DNA of 64,000 nt, from positions 558,001-622,000 of the forward strand of contig NZ_QQVY01000001.1 of the NCBI RefSeq assembly GCF_003590715.1. Reading direction: 5' to 3'. The DNA is from Paracoccus sp. JM45 (GTDB taxonomy: Bacteria > Pseudomonadota > Alphaproteobacteria > Rhodobacterales > Rhodobacteraceae). Shown one piece after another: positions 54,481 through 63,417 of the stretch (position 1 is its first letter; each line of letters opens with the position of its first letter). A program made the translations under genes and the position numbers. The notes under the pieces were generated by a model. That model searched no databases. It saw nothing but the letters and a program-made list of their open reading frames with translations, and was not told where the DNA came from.

Positions 54481-55245
54481 ATGACAGATTTCGTCAGTGC
54501 TTTGGTTCAGAGTAGTAACGTTGCGAATGCGCGCGATGTTTTTTTGCAAGCTGCCAGCGATGCAGGCTTTGCGCATGCATTCTATGCGGGTCGCTTTATG
54601 TTAACGGTCCCCCGTTCGCTGGTGCGTGAAAGCCCCGTGACCTTCAGCAATCTGCCGCAGGCGCTAATCGACGATTCACAAAACCTCTATGGGCTGGAAC
54701 GCGATGGGTGGGTCGATTGGGTGCTGCGCAATGACGGCGACATTTCGGGGCGTGACCTGATCAATACAATCGGGGAAGAACGCTCGCCCTCTTTGGCGAT
54801 GGGCGTCAAGCATGGCCTGCATGCCGTGCAGATCATCAGCCTGCGGAACACGGCAATGCACAGCGTCGGGGCGGTGATTCTGGTTCCCGGCAAGGATGTG
54901 TCACATGATGATCTGGCAGACCTCTGGGTGGAACAGGGTGATCACATGCGCCTGCTGTCGCAGATCCTGCATCTGCGGATTGCCACGCTGCCACGGGAAA
55001 CCGCCCCCGTCAGCCTGACCAGTCGCCAACGCGAGGTCTTAAGCTGGCGATCCGCAGGAAAAACCGTGAACGAGATCGGGACAATTCTGGGAATTACCCC
55101 TGCTACAGTCGAAAAGCACATGCGGCTGGCACGAGAGGCGCTTGGCGTCGAATCAACACCGCAAGCCGTGTTGAAAGCGCATGTAATGCATCAACTGTTC
55201 GAACCTGCGTCATTGCCGCTGACGCTGCACTTGCCCACAGGGTAA
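54481..55245 (+). CDS. LuxR family transcriptional regulator (solo)
   Basis: A 254-residue regulator. The C-terminal LuxR HTH (about 178-235) is LTSRQREVLSWRSAGKTVNEIG then GITPATVEKHMRLAREALGV, which is intact. The N-terminal region (about 5-165) has an autoinducer-domain shape, but the usual Trp/Tyr/Asp-Pro ligand residues are not visible in LYGLERDGWVDWVLRNDGD. No luxI-type gene is in the window. The start lacks a ribosome site. It may sense another ligand or none. Confidence 0.8.
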   Translation: MTDFVSALVQSSNVANARDVFLQAASDAGFAHAFYAGRFMLTVPRSLVRESPVTFSNLPQALIDDSQNLYGLERDGWVDWVLRNDGDISGRDLINTIGEERSPSLAMGVKHGLHAVQIISLRNTAMHSVGAVILVPGKDVSHDDLADLWVEQGDHMRLLSQILHLRIATLPRETAPVSLTSRQREVLSWRSAGKTVNEIGTILGITPATVEKHMRLAREALGVESTPQAVLKAHVMHQLFEPASLPLTLHLPTG

Positions 55246-55289
55246 GGTTTTCCACCGTTTCCTATTTGGGTGAACTTAAGTCACATCCC

Positions 55290-55329
55290 CCTGTTCCGTG
55301 AGTGGTGACACGTCAGTGTCAGGAACAGG
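55290..55329. repeat. Nested inverted repeat after the LuxR gene
   Basis: An outer 8-bp stem, CCTGTTCC (55290-55297) with GGAACAGG (55322-55329), encloses an 8-base bulge and an inner 6-bp stem, TGACAC/GTGTCA, with loop GTCA. It sits 44 bases past the LuxR stop, before the tsf terminator. It may end LuxR transcription or be a structured RNA segment. No T-run follows. Confidence 0.6.
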
Positions 55330-55393
55330 CGGTGTCCGGTCTTGTTGCCTTGATCGGCACCGCCTCCAGAACAATCCTTCGCCCGAAATTCAA

Positions 55394-55419
55394 AATGCCG
55401 ACCCGAATGGGCCGGCATT
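55394..55419 (-). terminator. Terminator of the rpsB-tsf operon
   Basis: On the minus strand an 11-bp stem (one G-U pair) of AATGCCGGCCC with GGGTCGGCATT around ATTC is followed by TTGAATTTC. It lies 25 bases past the tsf stop. Confidence 0.75.
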
Positions 55420-55444
55420 CCTAATTCGTTCAGAAATCCGAAGA

Positions 55445-56323
55445 TCAGGCACCGCTGAGGGTCTTGGCGACCTCGGCTGCGAAATCTTCTTCTTTCTTCT
55501 CGATGCCTTCGCCAACAGCGACGCGGGCAAAGCCGGTGATCGTCGTGCCAGCTTCCTTGGCAGCTTCTGCCACGGTCAGGTCGGGGTTGATCACGAACTT
55601 CTGACCGGTCAGCGTGACCTCTTCGAAGAACTTTTTCATGCGGCCTTCGATCATCTTTTCGATGACAGCTTCGGGCTTGCCGGATTCGCGTGCCTGCTCG
55701 GTCAGAACCTGCTTTTCACGCTCGACCAGTTCGGGGTCCAGATCGGCTTCGCCCAGCGATGCCGGTGCGGTTGCCGCAACGTGCATTGCAATCTGGCGAC
55801 CGATGTCTTCGTTACCGCCGTCAAGACCAACCAGAACGCCGATCTTGCCCATGCCTTCGGCAGCGGCGTTGTGAACATAGTTCACGACCAGCGGAGCAGT
55901 CACAACGACCATGCGGCGCAGGGTCATGTTCTCGCCGATTTTGGCGATGGCGTCGGTCAGGATTTCCGAAACCGGCTTGCCGTCGATCACTTCGTTCTGC
56001 AGCTGTTCGACGGTATCGACGTTCAGCGCAGCTTCCGCAATCTTGCGGACCATGATCTGGAATTCTTCGTTCTTGCCAACAAAGTCGGTTTCCGAGTTCA
56101 CCTCGACGGCGACGCCCTTACCGTCCTTGACGGCGACGGCCACAAGACCTTCGGCGGCAACACGGCCCGATTTCTTCGCAGCTTTGGCCAGACCCTTGGT
56201 ACGCAGCCAGTCGATCGACGCTTCCATGTTGCCGTCGTTTTCCGTCAGCGCACGCTTCGCGTCCATCATGCCGGCGCCGGTGGTCTCGCGCAGCTCTTTC
56301 ACCATTGCAGCAGTGATAGCCAT
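55445..56323 (-). CDS. tsf: Translation elongation factor Ts
   Basis: A 292-residue nucleotide-exchange factor for EF-Tu. It opens [26 protein letters not shown], the conserved N-terminal UBA-type module, followed by the signature [15 protein letters not shown] and the dimerisation part near [18 protein letters not shown] is 6 bases before the ATG at 56323, which decides against the in-frame ATG at 56329. It lies downstream of rpsB on the same strand. Confidence 0.96.
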   Translation of the reverse strand: MAITAAMVKELRETTGAGMMDAKRALTENDGNMEASIDWLRTKGLAKAAKKSGRVAAEGLVAVAVKDGKGVAVEVNSETDFVGKNEEFQIMVRKIAEAALNVDTVEQLQNEVIDGKPVSEILTDAIAKIGENMTLRRMVVVTAPLVVNYVHNAAAEGMGKIGVLVGLDGGNEDIGRQIAMHVAATAPASLGEADLDPELVEREKQVLTEQARESGKPEAVIEKMIEGRMKKFFEEVTLTGQKFVINPDLTVAEAAKEAGTTITGFARVAVGEGIEKKEEDFAAEVAKTLSGA

Positions 56324-56405
56324 GTCCATCTCCTTATGTTCAATACGTCAGGCGGGGCATATCCCCGCCTGACGACAATTCCATGAAATCGTGGATCCGT
56401 ATGGA

Positions 56406-57188
56406 TCAGGCTTCAGCGGTTGCCTCGGCAGCGGGCGCTTCGTCCAGCATTTCTTCCGGTGCTTCTTCCAGCGAACCCAGATCGACGCCAGCAGCGCCCA
56501 TCTGTGCCGACATACCGTCCAGCGCAGCGCGGCTGACCAGATCGCAATACAGCGAGATGGCGCGTGCAGCGTCGTCGTTGCCCGGAATGATGTAATCGAT
56601 GCCATTGGGCGAGCAGTTGGTGTCGACCACTGCAACAACCGGGATGCCAAGCTTTTTGGCTTCCAGAATTGCAAGGTCTTCCTTGTTCACGTCGATGACG
56701 AAGATCAGGTCGGGGAGGCCGCCCATGTCGCGGATACCGCCAAGCGATGCCTGCAGTTTGGTCTGCTCGCGCTCAAGCTGCAGACGCTCTTTTTTGGTCA
56801 GACCTTCGGCGCCACCGGCCATCGTCTCGTCAATCGCCTTCAGGCGGTTGATCGACTGGCTGACGGTTTTCCAGTTGGTCAGCGTGCCGCCCAACCAACG
56901 GTGGTTCATATAGAACTGCGCCGATTTTTCAGCAGCTTCTGCAACAGCTTTCTGTGCCTGGCGCTTGGTGCCGACGAACAGAACGCGGCCACCTTTTGCA
57001 ACGGTGTCACGGACAACCTGCAAAGCGGATTCCAGCATCGGCAGGGTCTGCGTCAGATCCAGAATGTGGATGCCGTTGCGATCGCCATAGATGTATTCAC
57101 CCATGCGGGGGTTCCAGCGCTGCGTCTGGTGACCATAGTGAACGCCAGCTTCAAGAAGCTGACGCAACGAAAATTCGGGAAGCGCCAT
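56406..57188 (-). CDS. rpsB: 30S ribosomal protein S2
   Basis: A 260-residue protein with the S2 N-terminus [21 protein letters not shown] and the core [22 protein letters not shown]. An acidic alanine-rich C-terminal tail ([13 protein letters not shown]) is typical of alphaproteobacteria. It binds S1 and 16S rRNA on the small subunit. AAAGGA lies about 9 bases before the ATG at 57188. About 80 bases separate it from tsf, with which it forms the classic operon. Confidence 0.96.
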   Translation of the reverse strand: MALPEFSLRQLLEAGVHYGHQTQRWNPRMGEYIYGDRNGIHILDLTQTLPMLESALQVVRDTVAKGGRVLFVGTKRQAQKAVAEAAEKSAQFYMNHRWLGGTLTNWKTVSQSINRLKAIDETMAGGAEGLTKKERLQLEREQTKLQASLGGIRDMGGLPDLIFVIDVNKEDLAILEAKKLGIPVVAVVDTNCSPNGIDYIIPGNDDAARAISLYCDLVSRAALDGMSAQMGAAGVDLGSLEEAPEEMLDEAPAAEATAEA

Positions 57189-57301
57189 GAGGAGTTCCTT
57201 TCCGGTTTGCGCCTTGGCAAGGGATCTCAGGGCGATTGCCCCAACCGGTGGACCTTTGCGGATGTACCCGCAATGCCCGCCCCTGCCTGTGAAGTGTGCG
57301 C

Positions 57302-57330
57302 CCATTAGCCCTTGCCCCGCGCATTTGCAA
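57302..57330 (-). promoter_or_regulatory. Candidate promoter of rpsB-tsf
   Basis: On the minus strand TTGCAA (57325-57330) and TAATGG (57302-57307) are 17 bases apart, giving a leader of roughly 105 bases. The remaining 57331-57476 region shows a small GGGAAT-TCC-ATTCCC inverted repeat (57331-57345) and no gene. Confidence 0.4.
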
Positions 57331-57476
57331 GGGAATTCCATTCCCGACCGCGCCGCTTTCTGTGGCTTTCGTGGCGATAGCGGTAACAGGCTGGTGCCTT
57401 TGCTGTCTGTTTTACTTGCATCAGCGCGGCGTCGGGTTCAGGTTCACCCCGAAATCAACATATCCGAAGGTGCGCC

Positions 57477-58121
57477 ATGACCCCGCAAATCCAGTCACAA
57501 CAGACCCGTGCCCTGTGCCAGCTGGCCCCCGTCATTCCGGTCATCGTGATCAAGGACGCCGCCAGCGCCGCCGATCTGGCCCGCGCATTGGTCACCGGTG
57601 GCCTGCCCGTGCTTGAGGTGACCCTGCGTTCGGACGCGGCCCTTGAATCCATCCGCGCCATGAGCCGCGTCGAAGGCGGTCACGTCGGTGCAGGCACCGT
57701 GTTGACCCCGGACGACGCCAAACGCGCCAAAGATGCCGGTGCCAGCTTTGCCGTGTCGCCCGGCCTGACCGACCAGCTGATTCAGGCCTGTTCCGATCTG
57801 GAACTGCCCTTGCTGCCCGGCACCGTCACCGCATCCGAGATCATGCGTGCAGCAGACGCCGGTTTTGACATGCTGAAATTCTTCCCCGCCGAGGCTGTGG
57901 GCGGCGCCCCTGCCCTGAAATCGCTGGCAGGTCCTTTGCCCAAAATCAGCTTCTGCCCGACGGGCGGTGTCTCGCCCGCGAATGCCGGCAGCTATCTGTC
58001 GCTGCCCAATGTCATCTGCGTGGGTGGTAGCTGGATCGTGACCGATGCCGATGTCGCCGCAGGAAACTGGCAAGCGATCGAGGATCGTGCCCGTACCGCA
58101 GCCGCCCTGCCGCGCGGATAA
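57477..58121 (+). CDS. eda: 2-keto-3-deoxy-6-phosphogluconate aldolase
   Basis: A 214-residue class I aldolase of the Entner-Doudoroff pathway, splitting KDPG to pyruvate and glyceraldehyde-3-phosphate. The Schiff-base lysine is in DMLKFFPAE (Lys about 134), the catalytic glutamate in PVLEVTLRS (Glu about 47), and phosphate-binding CPTGGVSPANAG is intact. Eda also handles 4-hydroxy-2-oxoglutarate in many species. No edd (dehydratase) lies next to it. It is followed 7 bases later by an MFS gene. Confidence 0.93.
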   Translation: MTPQIQSQQTRALCQLAPVIPVIVIKDAASAADLARALVTGGLPVLEVTLRSDAALESIRAMSRVEGGHVGAGTVLTPDDAKRAKDAGASFAVSPGLTDQLIQACSDLELPLLPGTVTASEIMRAADAGFDMLKFFPAEAVGGAPALKSLAGPLPKISFCPTGGVSPANAGSYLSLPNVICVGGSWIVTDADVAAGNWQAIEDRARTAAALPRG

Positions 58122-58128
58122 GACAGGG

Positions 58129-59331
58129 ATGACCGACGATCTGTCGCGCGCCCGTCGCAATGTCATCATTCTGGTGGCGGCCCAGGCAATTCTGGGCGCA
58201 CAGATGTCGGTCATCTTTATCATCGGCGGGTTGGCAGGGCAGATCCTTGCCCCCAACCCGTGCTTTGCCACATTGCCCTTGTCGATGATCATCCTGGGAT
58301 CCGCACTATCGGCCCGCCCCTTGGCACGGTTCATGCAAACGCGCGGACGCAGGGCAGGCTTTCTGCTGGCCGTCACTGCGGGCGGCCTCGGGGCAGCGAT
58401 TGCGGCCACCGGCCTGTGGATCGGGTCGTTCTGGCTGTTCATGGCGGGTTCGACGCTGACGGGCATTTATATGGCCGCGCAGGGCTTTTACCGCTTCGCC
58501 GTGACGGATACCGCATCCGACGAATTGGCCCCCCGTGCAATCAGCTGGGTCATGGCGGGCGGCCTTGCCGCCGCGATCATCGGCCCCGCGATTGTCCGCA
58601 CTACCAGCGATCTGACAGCTGTGCCTTTCCTTGCAAGCTATGTCGCGGTGATCGGGCTGAACCTGCTGGGGCCGTTCCTTTTTGCCTTTCTGGACATTCC
58701 GGTGCCCCCCGCGCCTAAAGCGGGTGCCTCTGACGGTCGACCAATGGGGCAGATCCTGCGCAATCCGGTAATCATCGTGGCGATGATCTGCGGGATGGTA
58801 TCTTATGCCTTGATGAATCTGGTCATGACCTCGACCCCGCTGGCGGTGGTGGGTTGTGGCTATGCCCCGACGGATGCCGCCAATATCGTCAGCGCCCATG
58901 TGCTGGCCATGTTCGCGCCCAGCTTCTTTACCGGCAGCCTGATCGCCCGCTTCGGGGCGCAACGCATCGTTGGCATCGGCCTTGCCATCCTTGGCGCGGC
59001 GGGTGCCGTCGCCCTGTCGGGGGCCGAGCTGCCGCAGTTTTTCGGTGCGCTGGTGCTGCTGGGGATAGGCTGGAATTTCGGCTATATCGGCGCGACGACA
59101 ATGCTGACCCGCGCCCATACCCCCGAAGAACGCGGCCGTGTTCAGGGCATGAACGATTTCATCGTCTTTGGCGGCGTCTTTGTTGCCTCGCTATCGTCAG
59201 GTGGCCTGATGAATTGCGCGGGCGGAACAGCACAAGAAGGGTGGAGCGCGGTGAACATGGCCATGCTGCCCTTCCTTGCGCTTGCCGGTGCGTCACTGAT
59301 CTGGCTGACCCTGCGCGACCGCAGGGTCTGA
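58129..59331 (+). CDS. MFS transporter
   Basis: A 400-residue major facilitator with about 12 helices. GGLAGQILAPNPCFATLPLS and LARFMQTRGRRAGF (motif A-like) lie near the N-terminus, and LTRAHTPEERGRVQGMNDF in the C-terminal half. This arrangement occurs in DHA1-type drug or metabolite exporters. The substrate is unknown. It starts 7 bases after eda and converges on xseA with three bases between stop codons. Confidence 0.84.
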   Translation: MTDDLSRARRNVIILVAAQAILGAQMSVIFIIGGLAGQILAPNPCFATLPLSMIILGSALSARPLARFMQTRGRRAGFLLAVTAGGLGAAIAATGLWIGSFWLFMAGSTLTGIYMAAQGFYRFAVTDTASDELAPRAISWVMAGGLAAAIIGPAIVRTTSDLTAVPFLASYVAVIGLNLLGPFLFAFLDIPVPPAPKAGASDGRPMGQILRNPVIIVAMICGMVSYALMNLVMTSTPLAVVGCGYAPTDAANIVSAHVLAMFAPSFFTGSLIARFGAQRIVGIGLAILGAAGAVALSGAELPQFFGALVLLGIGWNFGYIGATTMLTRAHTPEERGRVQGMNDFIVFGGVFVASLSSGGLMNCAGGTAQEGWSAVNMAMLPFLALAGASLIWLTLRDRRV

Positions 59332-59334
59332 GGG

Positions 59335-60897
59335 TCAGATCAGCGTCTTTTGTTCGGGGTCTTTCGGCTTCGACCGCTTGGGTGCCGGCTTGCCCGCAGT
59401 ATGGACCGTGACACGACCATCGGTGAACTGGACTTCGAATTGCGGGGTCGCCTTGGCGTCCTTGGCTAAGGTCAGCACCCCGTCCGGCCCATGCACCACC
59501 GCATAGCCACGCTTCAACGTTTCCTCATACCCCAGCGTCAGGCGCATGCGGTCCAAGCGTGCGACAGCTTCCTTGCGCGATGCCGTGCCACGGGTCATCG
59601 CCACATCCAGCCGCTGGCCCAATTCCGTCAAACGCACGGTTTGCTGCGTCACGGCCCGTCGGGTCGTCGTTTCGACCCGCTTCAGCGAAGCATTCAACCG
59701 TTCCTGCAATTGGGTCAAACGGTCGCGCGGACGTTCCAGCCTGCGGGACCGCGCCATTGTCAGGCGGCTTTCTAGCCGGTCCATATCGTGACGCTTGGCC
59801 GCCGTGAATTGCCGCAGGGTCGAGGCAGGCATGGGCCGTGATGCCAGATGTTGCCGCCGCGTGCGCACCAGATTGCGCAAGGCAGGTTCCAATCGCGTTC
59901 CCCAGACATCCAGCCGCTGACGCGCGCTTTCGGTCAGCGCCGCTGGCCGCCCCATCGCCCGCGATAGGTCACGCAGCCGCTGACGTGGGCGGTCGATGTG
60001 CTGGGCATTCGCCCGCAACATCCGCACGCCGCTTTCGGCCAGCCGCGCCGCCAGATCGGCCCGCACCGGCACGGCAATTTCCGCCGCAGCCGTGGGCGTC
60101 GGCGCCCGCCTGTCCGAGGCGAAGTCGATCAGCGTCGTATCCGTTTCATGCCCCACCGCCGAGATCAGTGGGATCTGGCTGGCAGCAGCCGCGCGCACGA
60201 CCGATTCTTCGTTGAAACCCCACAGATCCTCCAAGGACCCTCCGCCACGCGCGACAATGATCAGATCGGGGCGCGGGACCGGCCCGCCCGGTTGCATGGC
60301 GTTAAAGCCCTCGATCGCCGCCGTCACCTGCGGTGCACAGCCCTCGCCCTGAACGACAACAGGCCAGATCACCACATGGGTCGGGAAACGTTCGCGTAAA
60401 CGGTGCAGAATATCGCGGATGACAGCGCCCGAAGGCGAGGTCACCACCCCGATCACGCGCGGCAGGAACGGCAACGCGCGCTTTCGGTCCTGATCGAACA
60501 GCCCTTCGGCAGCCAGCGCCTTGCGGCGCTTTTCCAGCATCGCCATCAGCGCGCCTTCACCGGCGGGTTCGATCTGGTCGACGATCATCTGGTATTTCGA
60601 CTGGCCGGGGAAGGTCGTCAGGCGACCTGTGGCGATCACCTCCATGCCTTCTTCGGGACGCTGGACCAGCTTGGAAGCCTGCCCTTTCCACGTCACAGCG
60701 GCCAGAACCGCGCGGTCATCCTTCAGGTCGAAATACAGATGCCCCGAGGATGGACGCGACACACGCCCCACCTCGGCGCGGACGCGGACGCGCCCGAACT
60801 GGTCCTCGATACTGCGTTTGACGGCACCTGACAGCTGCGACACAGTAAACTCATGCGCGTTGCTGCCGGGCTGGGGGTCGTCGTCGATCAGATCCAT
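59335..60897 (-). CDS. xseA: Exodeoxyribonuclease VII large subunit
   Basis: A 520-residue nuclease subunit, longer than the E. coli form (456). The N-terminal OB domain contains VRVRAEVGRVSRPSSGHLYFDLKD. The catalytic core carries PFLPRVIGVVTSPSGAVIRDIL and RGGGSLEDLWGFNEE with SAVGHETDTTLIDFASD. A long coiled region and a basic C-terminal tail follow. It degrades single-stranded DNA with XseB. It diverges from purD. Confidence 0.93.
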   Translation of the reverse strand: MDLIDDDPQPGSNAHEFTVSQLSGAVKRSIEDQFGRVRVRAEVGRVSRPSSGHLYFDLKDDRAVLAAVTWKGQASKLVQRPEEGMEVIATGRLTTFPGQSKYQMIVDQIEPAGEGALMAMLEKRRKALAAEGLFDQDRKRALPFLPRVIGVVTSPSGAVIRDILHRLRERFPTHVVIWPVVVQGEGCAPQVTAAIEGFNAMQPGGPVPRPDLIIVARGGGSLEDLWGFNEESVVRAAAASQIPLISAVGHETDTTLIDFASDRRAPTPTAAAEIAVPVRADLAARLAESGVRMLRANAQHIDRPRQRLRDLSRAMGRPAALTESARQRLDVWGTRLEPALRNLVRTRRQHLASRPMPASTLRQFTAAKRHDMDRLESRLTMARSRRLERPRDRLTQLQERLNASLKRVETTTRRAVTQQTVRLTELGQRLDVAMTRGTASRKEAVARLDRMRLTLGYEETLKRGYAVVHGPDGVLTLAKDAKATPQFEVQFTDGRVTVHTAGKPAPKRSKPKDPEQKTLI

Positions 60898-60959
60898 GCG
60901 GCTTGTTCCCTTTCGCCTGCCAGACTAGAACGCCGCAAGATCAAGCGAAAGGGCGGCTG

Positions 60960-62216
60960 ATGAATATCCTGATCCTGGGCGGTGGCGGGCGCGAACATGC
61001 GCTGGCATGGGCGATCCGGCAAAACCCCAAATGCGACCGGCTGATCGTTGCGCCGGGCAACGCAGGCATCGCCGAGGTGGCCGAATGCGCCGCATTGGAC
61101 ATCCAGTCCCGCGCCGAGGTGCTGGAATTCGCCCAAGAAAACGCCATCGATTTTGTCGTCATCGGTCCCGAAGCCCCTTTGGCCGCCGGTGTGTCCAACG
61201 CCCTGCGCGACGCGGGCTTCCTTGTCTTCGGCCCCAGTCAGGCCGCTGCCCAGCTGGAAGCATCGAAAACCTTCACCAAAGAAATCTGCGACGCCTGCGG
61301 TGCGCCCACCGCCGCATGGGCCCGCTTTACCGATGGCCCGTCAGCGCGCGATTACGTCACCGCCCAAGGCGCACCCATCGTCATCAAGGCTGACGGTCTG
61401 GCCGCCGGTAAGGGCGTCACGGTTGCCGAAACCATCGAACAGGCCCATGCCGCCATCGACCTGATCTTCGACGGCGAATTCGGCGAAATGTCCGTCGTCA
61501 TCGAGGAATTCATGGACGGCGAAGAGGCCAGCTTCTTCATCCTCAGCGACGGCGTGAACTGCCTGCCCGTCGGCACAGCGCAGGACCACAAGCGCGTCGG
61601 CGATGGCGATACCGGCCCCAATACCGGCGGCATGGGCGCCTATAGCCCCGCCCCCGTCCTGACCCAAGTCCTGCAGGATCAGGTGATGGAGCTTATCGTC
61701 CGTCCGACCATCGCCGAAATGGCGCGTCAGGATATGCCCTTCCAAGGCGTGCTTTATGCAGGGCTGATGATCAAGGACGGTCAGGCGCGTCTGGTCGAAT
61801 ACAACGTCCGCTTCGGCGATCCGGAATGTCAGGCGTTGATGATGCGTCTTGGCGGCCAGATCCTTGATCTGCTGCTGGCCTGCGCGGAAAACCGTCTGGA
61901 CAGCGTCAGTGCCAATTGGGCCGACGACCATGCCTTGACCGTAGTGATGGCCGCCGAGGGCTATCCGGGCAGCTATGTCAAAGGCACGGCCATCAAGGGT
62001 CTGTCCGATCTGCCCCAAACCAGCTTCCAGATGACCTTTCACGCTGGCACTGCCGAAAAAGATGGCCAGACCGTCGCCACAGGTGGTCGTGTCCTTGGGT
62101 GCACCGGTCGCGGCGCGACCCTGGCCGAGGCACATGAACGCGCCTATGCCCTGATCGATGCCATCGACTGGCCACAGGGCTTCTGCCGCCGTGACATCGG
62201 CTGGCGCGCGCTTTAA
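60960..62216 (+). CDS. purD: Phosphoribosylamine-glycine ligase
   Basis: A 418-residue ATP-grasp ligase catalysing the second step of de novo purine synthesis. It has MNILILGGGGREHALAW at the N-terminus, the ATP-grasp segment IVIKADGLAAGKGV and the conserved GPNTGGMGAYSPAP, with VRFGDPECQ near the end of the grasp domain. AAAGGGCGG precedes the ATG at 60960. A hairpin terminator follows. prs, on the opposite strand, supplies its upstream metabolite PRPP. Confidence 0.95.
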   Translation: MNILILGGGGREHALAWAIRQNPKCDRLIVAPGNAGIAEVAECAALDIQSRAEVLEFAQENAIDFVVIGPEAPLAAGVSNALRDAGFLVFGPSQAAAQLEASKTFTKEICDACGAPTAAWARFTDGPSARDYVTAQGAPIVIKADGLAAGKGVTVAETIEQAHAAIDLIFDGEFGEMSVVIEEFMDGEEASFFILSDGVNCLPVGTAQDHKRVGDGDTGPNTGGMGAYSPAPVLTQVLQDQVMELIVRPTIAEMARQDMPFQGVLYAGLMIKDGQARLVEYNVRFGDPECQALMMRLGGQILDLLLACAENRLDSVSANWADDHALTVVMAAEGYPGSYVKGTAIKGLSDLPQTSFQMTFHAGTAEKDGQTVATGGRVLGCTGRGATLAEAHERAYALIDAIDWPQGFCRRDIGWRAL

Positions 62217-62223
62217 CTAAAAA

Positions 62224-62251
62224 GACCGGCGCAGCCATTGCCGCGCCGGTC
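62224..62251 (+). terminator. Terminator of purD
   Basis: A 9-bp stem (GACCGGCGC with GCGCCGGTC) around a 10-base loop lies 8 bases past the purD stop. The trailing CCCTCATT is only weakly T-rich. Confidence 0.65.
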
Positions 62252-62264
62252 CCTCATTCGTGTC

Positions 62265-62303
62265 CAAATATCCCCGCCGGAGGCACCTGTCCTTCCCGGC
62301 GGG
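62265..62303 (-). terminator. Hairpin after prs with a CCGGCGGGGATATTTGG-type tail
   Basis: On the minus strand, CCCGCCGG and CCGGCGGG form an 8-bp stem around 15 bases and continue as GATATTTGG. It lies just past the prs stop. From memory this tail recurs at gene ends in Rhodobacterales, so it may be a clade-specific terminator-like element. Confidence 0.55.
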
Positions 62304-62311
62304 AACAACGA

Positions 62312-63331
62312 TCAGCTGGTCTGGTACAGACCTTCATAGATCGGCAGCAAGGTATCGGTTTCGAACAACGAACTGACCGAAGTACCATTCCAGATATTCA
62401 AGATCGCCTGCGTGAACATCGGCGCAGTTGGCACAATGCGGATATTGGGCGCATTCTTCACCGCCTCGGTCGGCTGGATCGAATCGGTGATCACCAGCGA
62501 CTTCAGCATTGAGTTGCTGACACGCTCGACCGCCGGGCCCGACAACACACCATGGGTGATATAGGCGTGAACCTCGGTCGCGCCATTGTCGGTCAGAACC
62601 TGTGCGGCCTTGCACAACGTGCCTGCGGTGTCACAGATATCGTCAACGATGATACAGGCCTTGCCCGAAACATCACCGATCACGTTCATCTCGGCAATTT
62701 CGCCGGCCTTTTCGCGGCGCTTGTCGACGATGGACAAAGGTGCGCCGATACGGGTCGCCAGTTCGCGGGCGCGGGCCACACCGCCAACGTCGGGCGACAC
62801 GACCATCAAATCATCCATGCGGCCCTTGAAGTGGTGCTGCACGTCCAGTGCAAAAACCGGCGCAGCATAAAGGTTGTCCACGGGCACATCGAAGAACCCC
62901 TGGATCTGGGCCGCATGCAGGTCCAGCGTCAGAACGCGGTCGACACCGGCCTCGGTCAGCAGGTTGGCGACCAACTTGGCACTGATGGGCGTGCGGGCCT
63001 TCGCGCGGCGGTCCTGACGGGCATAACCGAAATAGGGGATCACCGCCGTAATACGTGCAGCCGACGACCGGCGCAGCGCGTCGGTGATGACCAGCAACTC
63101 CATCAGGTTGTCATTGGCGGGGTTCGATGTCGGCTGGATAATATACATATCCTCGCCACGGACATTCTCGTAGACTTCGACGAAAATTTCCTGATCGTTG
63201 AAGCGTTCGACACGTGCGTCCAGAAGGCCGACGCTCATGCCGCGATGCATGGACATGCGGCGCGCGATGGCACTTGCCAGCGGTCGGTTGGAATTACCTG
63301 AGATCAGCTTGGGTTCGGTCATGACGGGCAT
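62312..63331 (-). CDS. prs: Ribose-phosphate pyrophosphokinase
   Basis: A 339-residue PRPP synthetase. [17 protein letters not shown] opens the fold. The ATP-binding loop is in [24 protein letters not shown] sequence (about 50-70), metal binding in [12 protein letters not shown], and the PRPP loop is [13 protein letters not shown]. It makes PRPP for purines, pyrimidines, histidine and NAD. The ATG at 63331 has AAAGGCC upstream; one at 63322 does not. It converges on purD. Confidence 0.95.
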   Translation of the reverse strand: MPVMTEPKLISGNSNRPLASAIARRMSMHRGMSVGLLDARVERFNDQEIFVEVYENVRGEDMYIIQPTSNPANDNLMELLVITDALRRSSAARITAVIPYFGYARQDRRAKARTPISAKLVANLLTEAGVDRVLTLDLHAAQIQGFFDVPVDNLYAAPVFALDVQHHFKGRMDDLMVVSPDVGGVARARELATRIGAPLSIVDKRREKAGEIAEMNVIGDVSGKACIIVDDICDTAGTLCKAAQVLTDNGATEVHAYITHGVLSGPAVERVSNSMLKSLVITDSIQPTEAVKNAPNIRIVPTAPMFTQAILNIWNGTSVSSLFETDTLLPIYEGLYQTS

Positions 63332-63417
63332 GTGAGAATGGCCTTTGGCGGTTTGCGTCAGATTGCAACCGCCTTAGCACCCAGCTAGCCTGCGGGCAAA
63401 CCTAGAAGGACGTAGCA

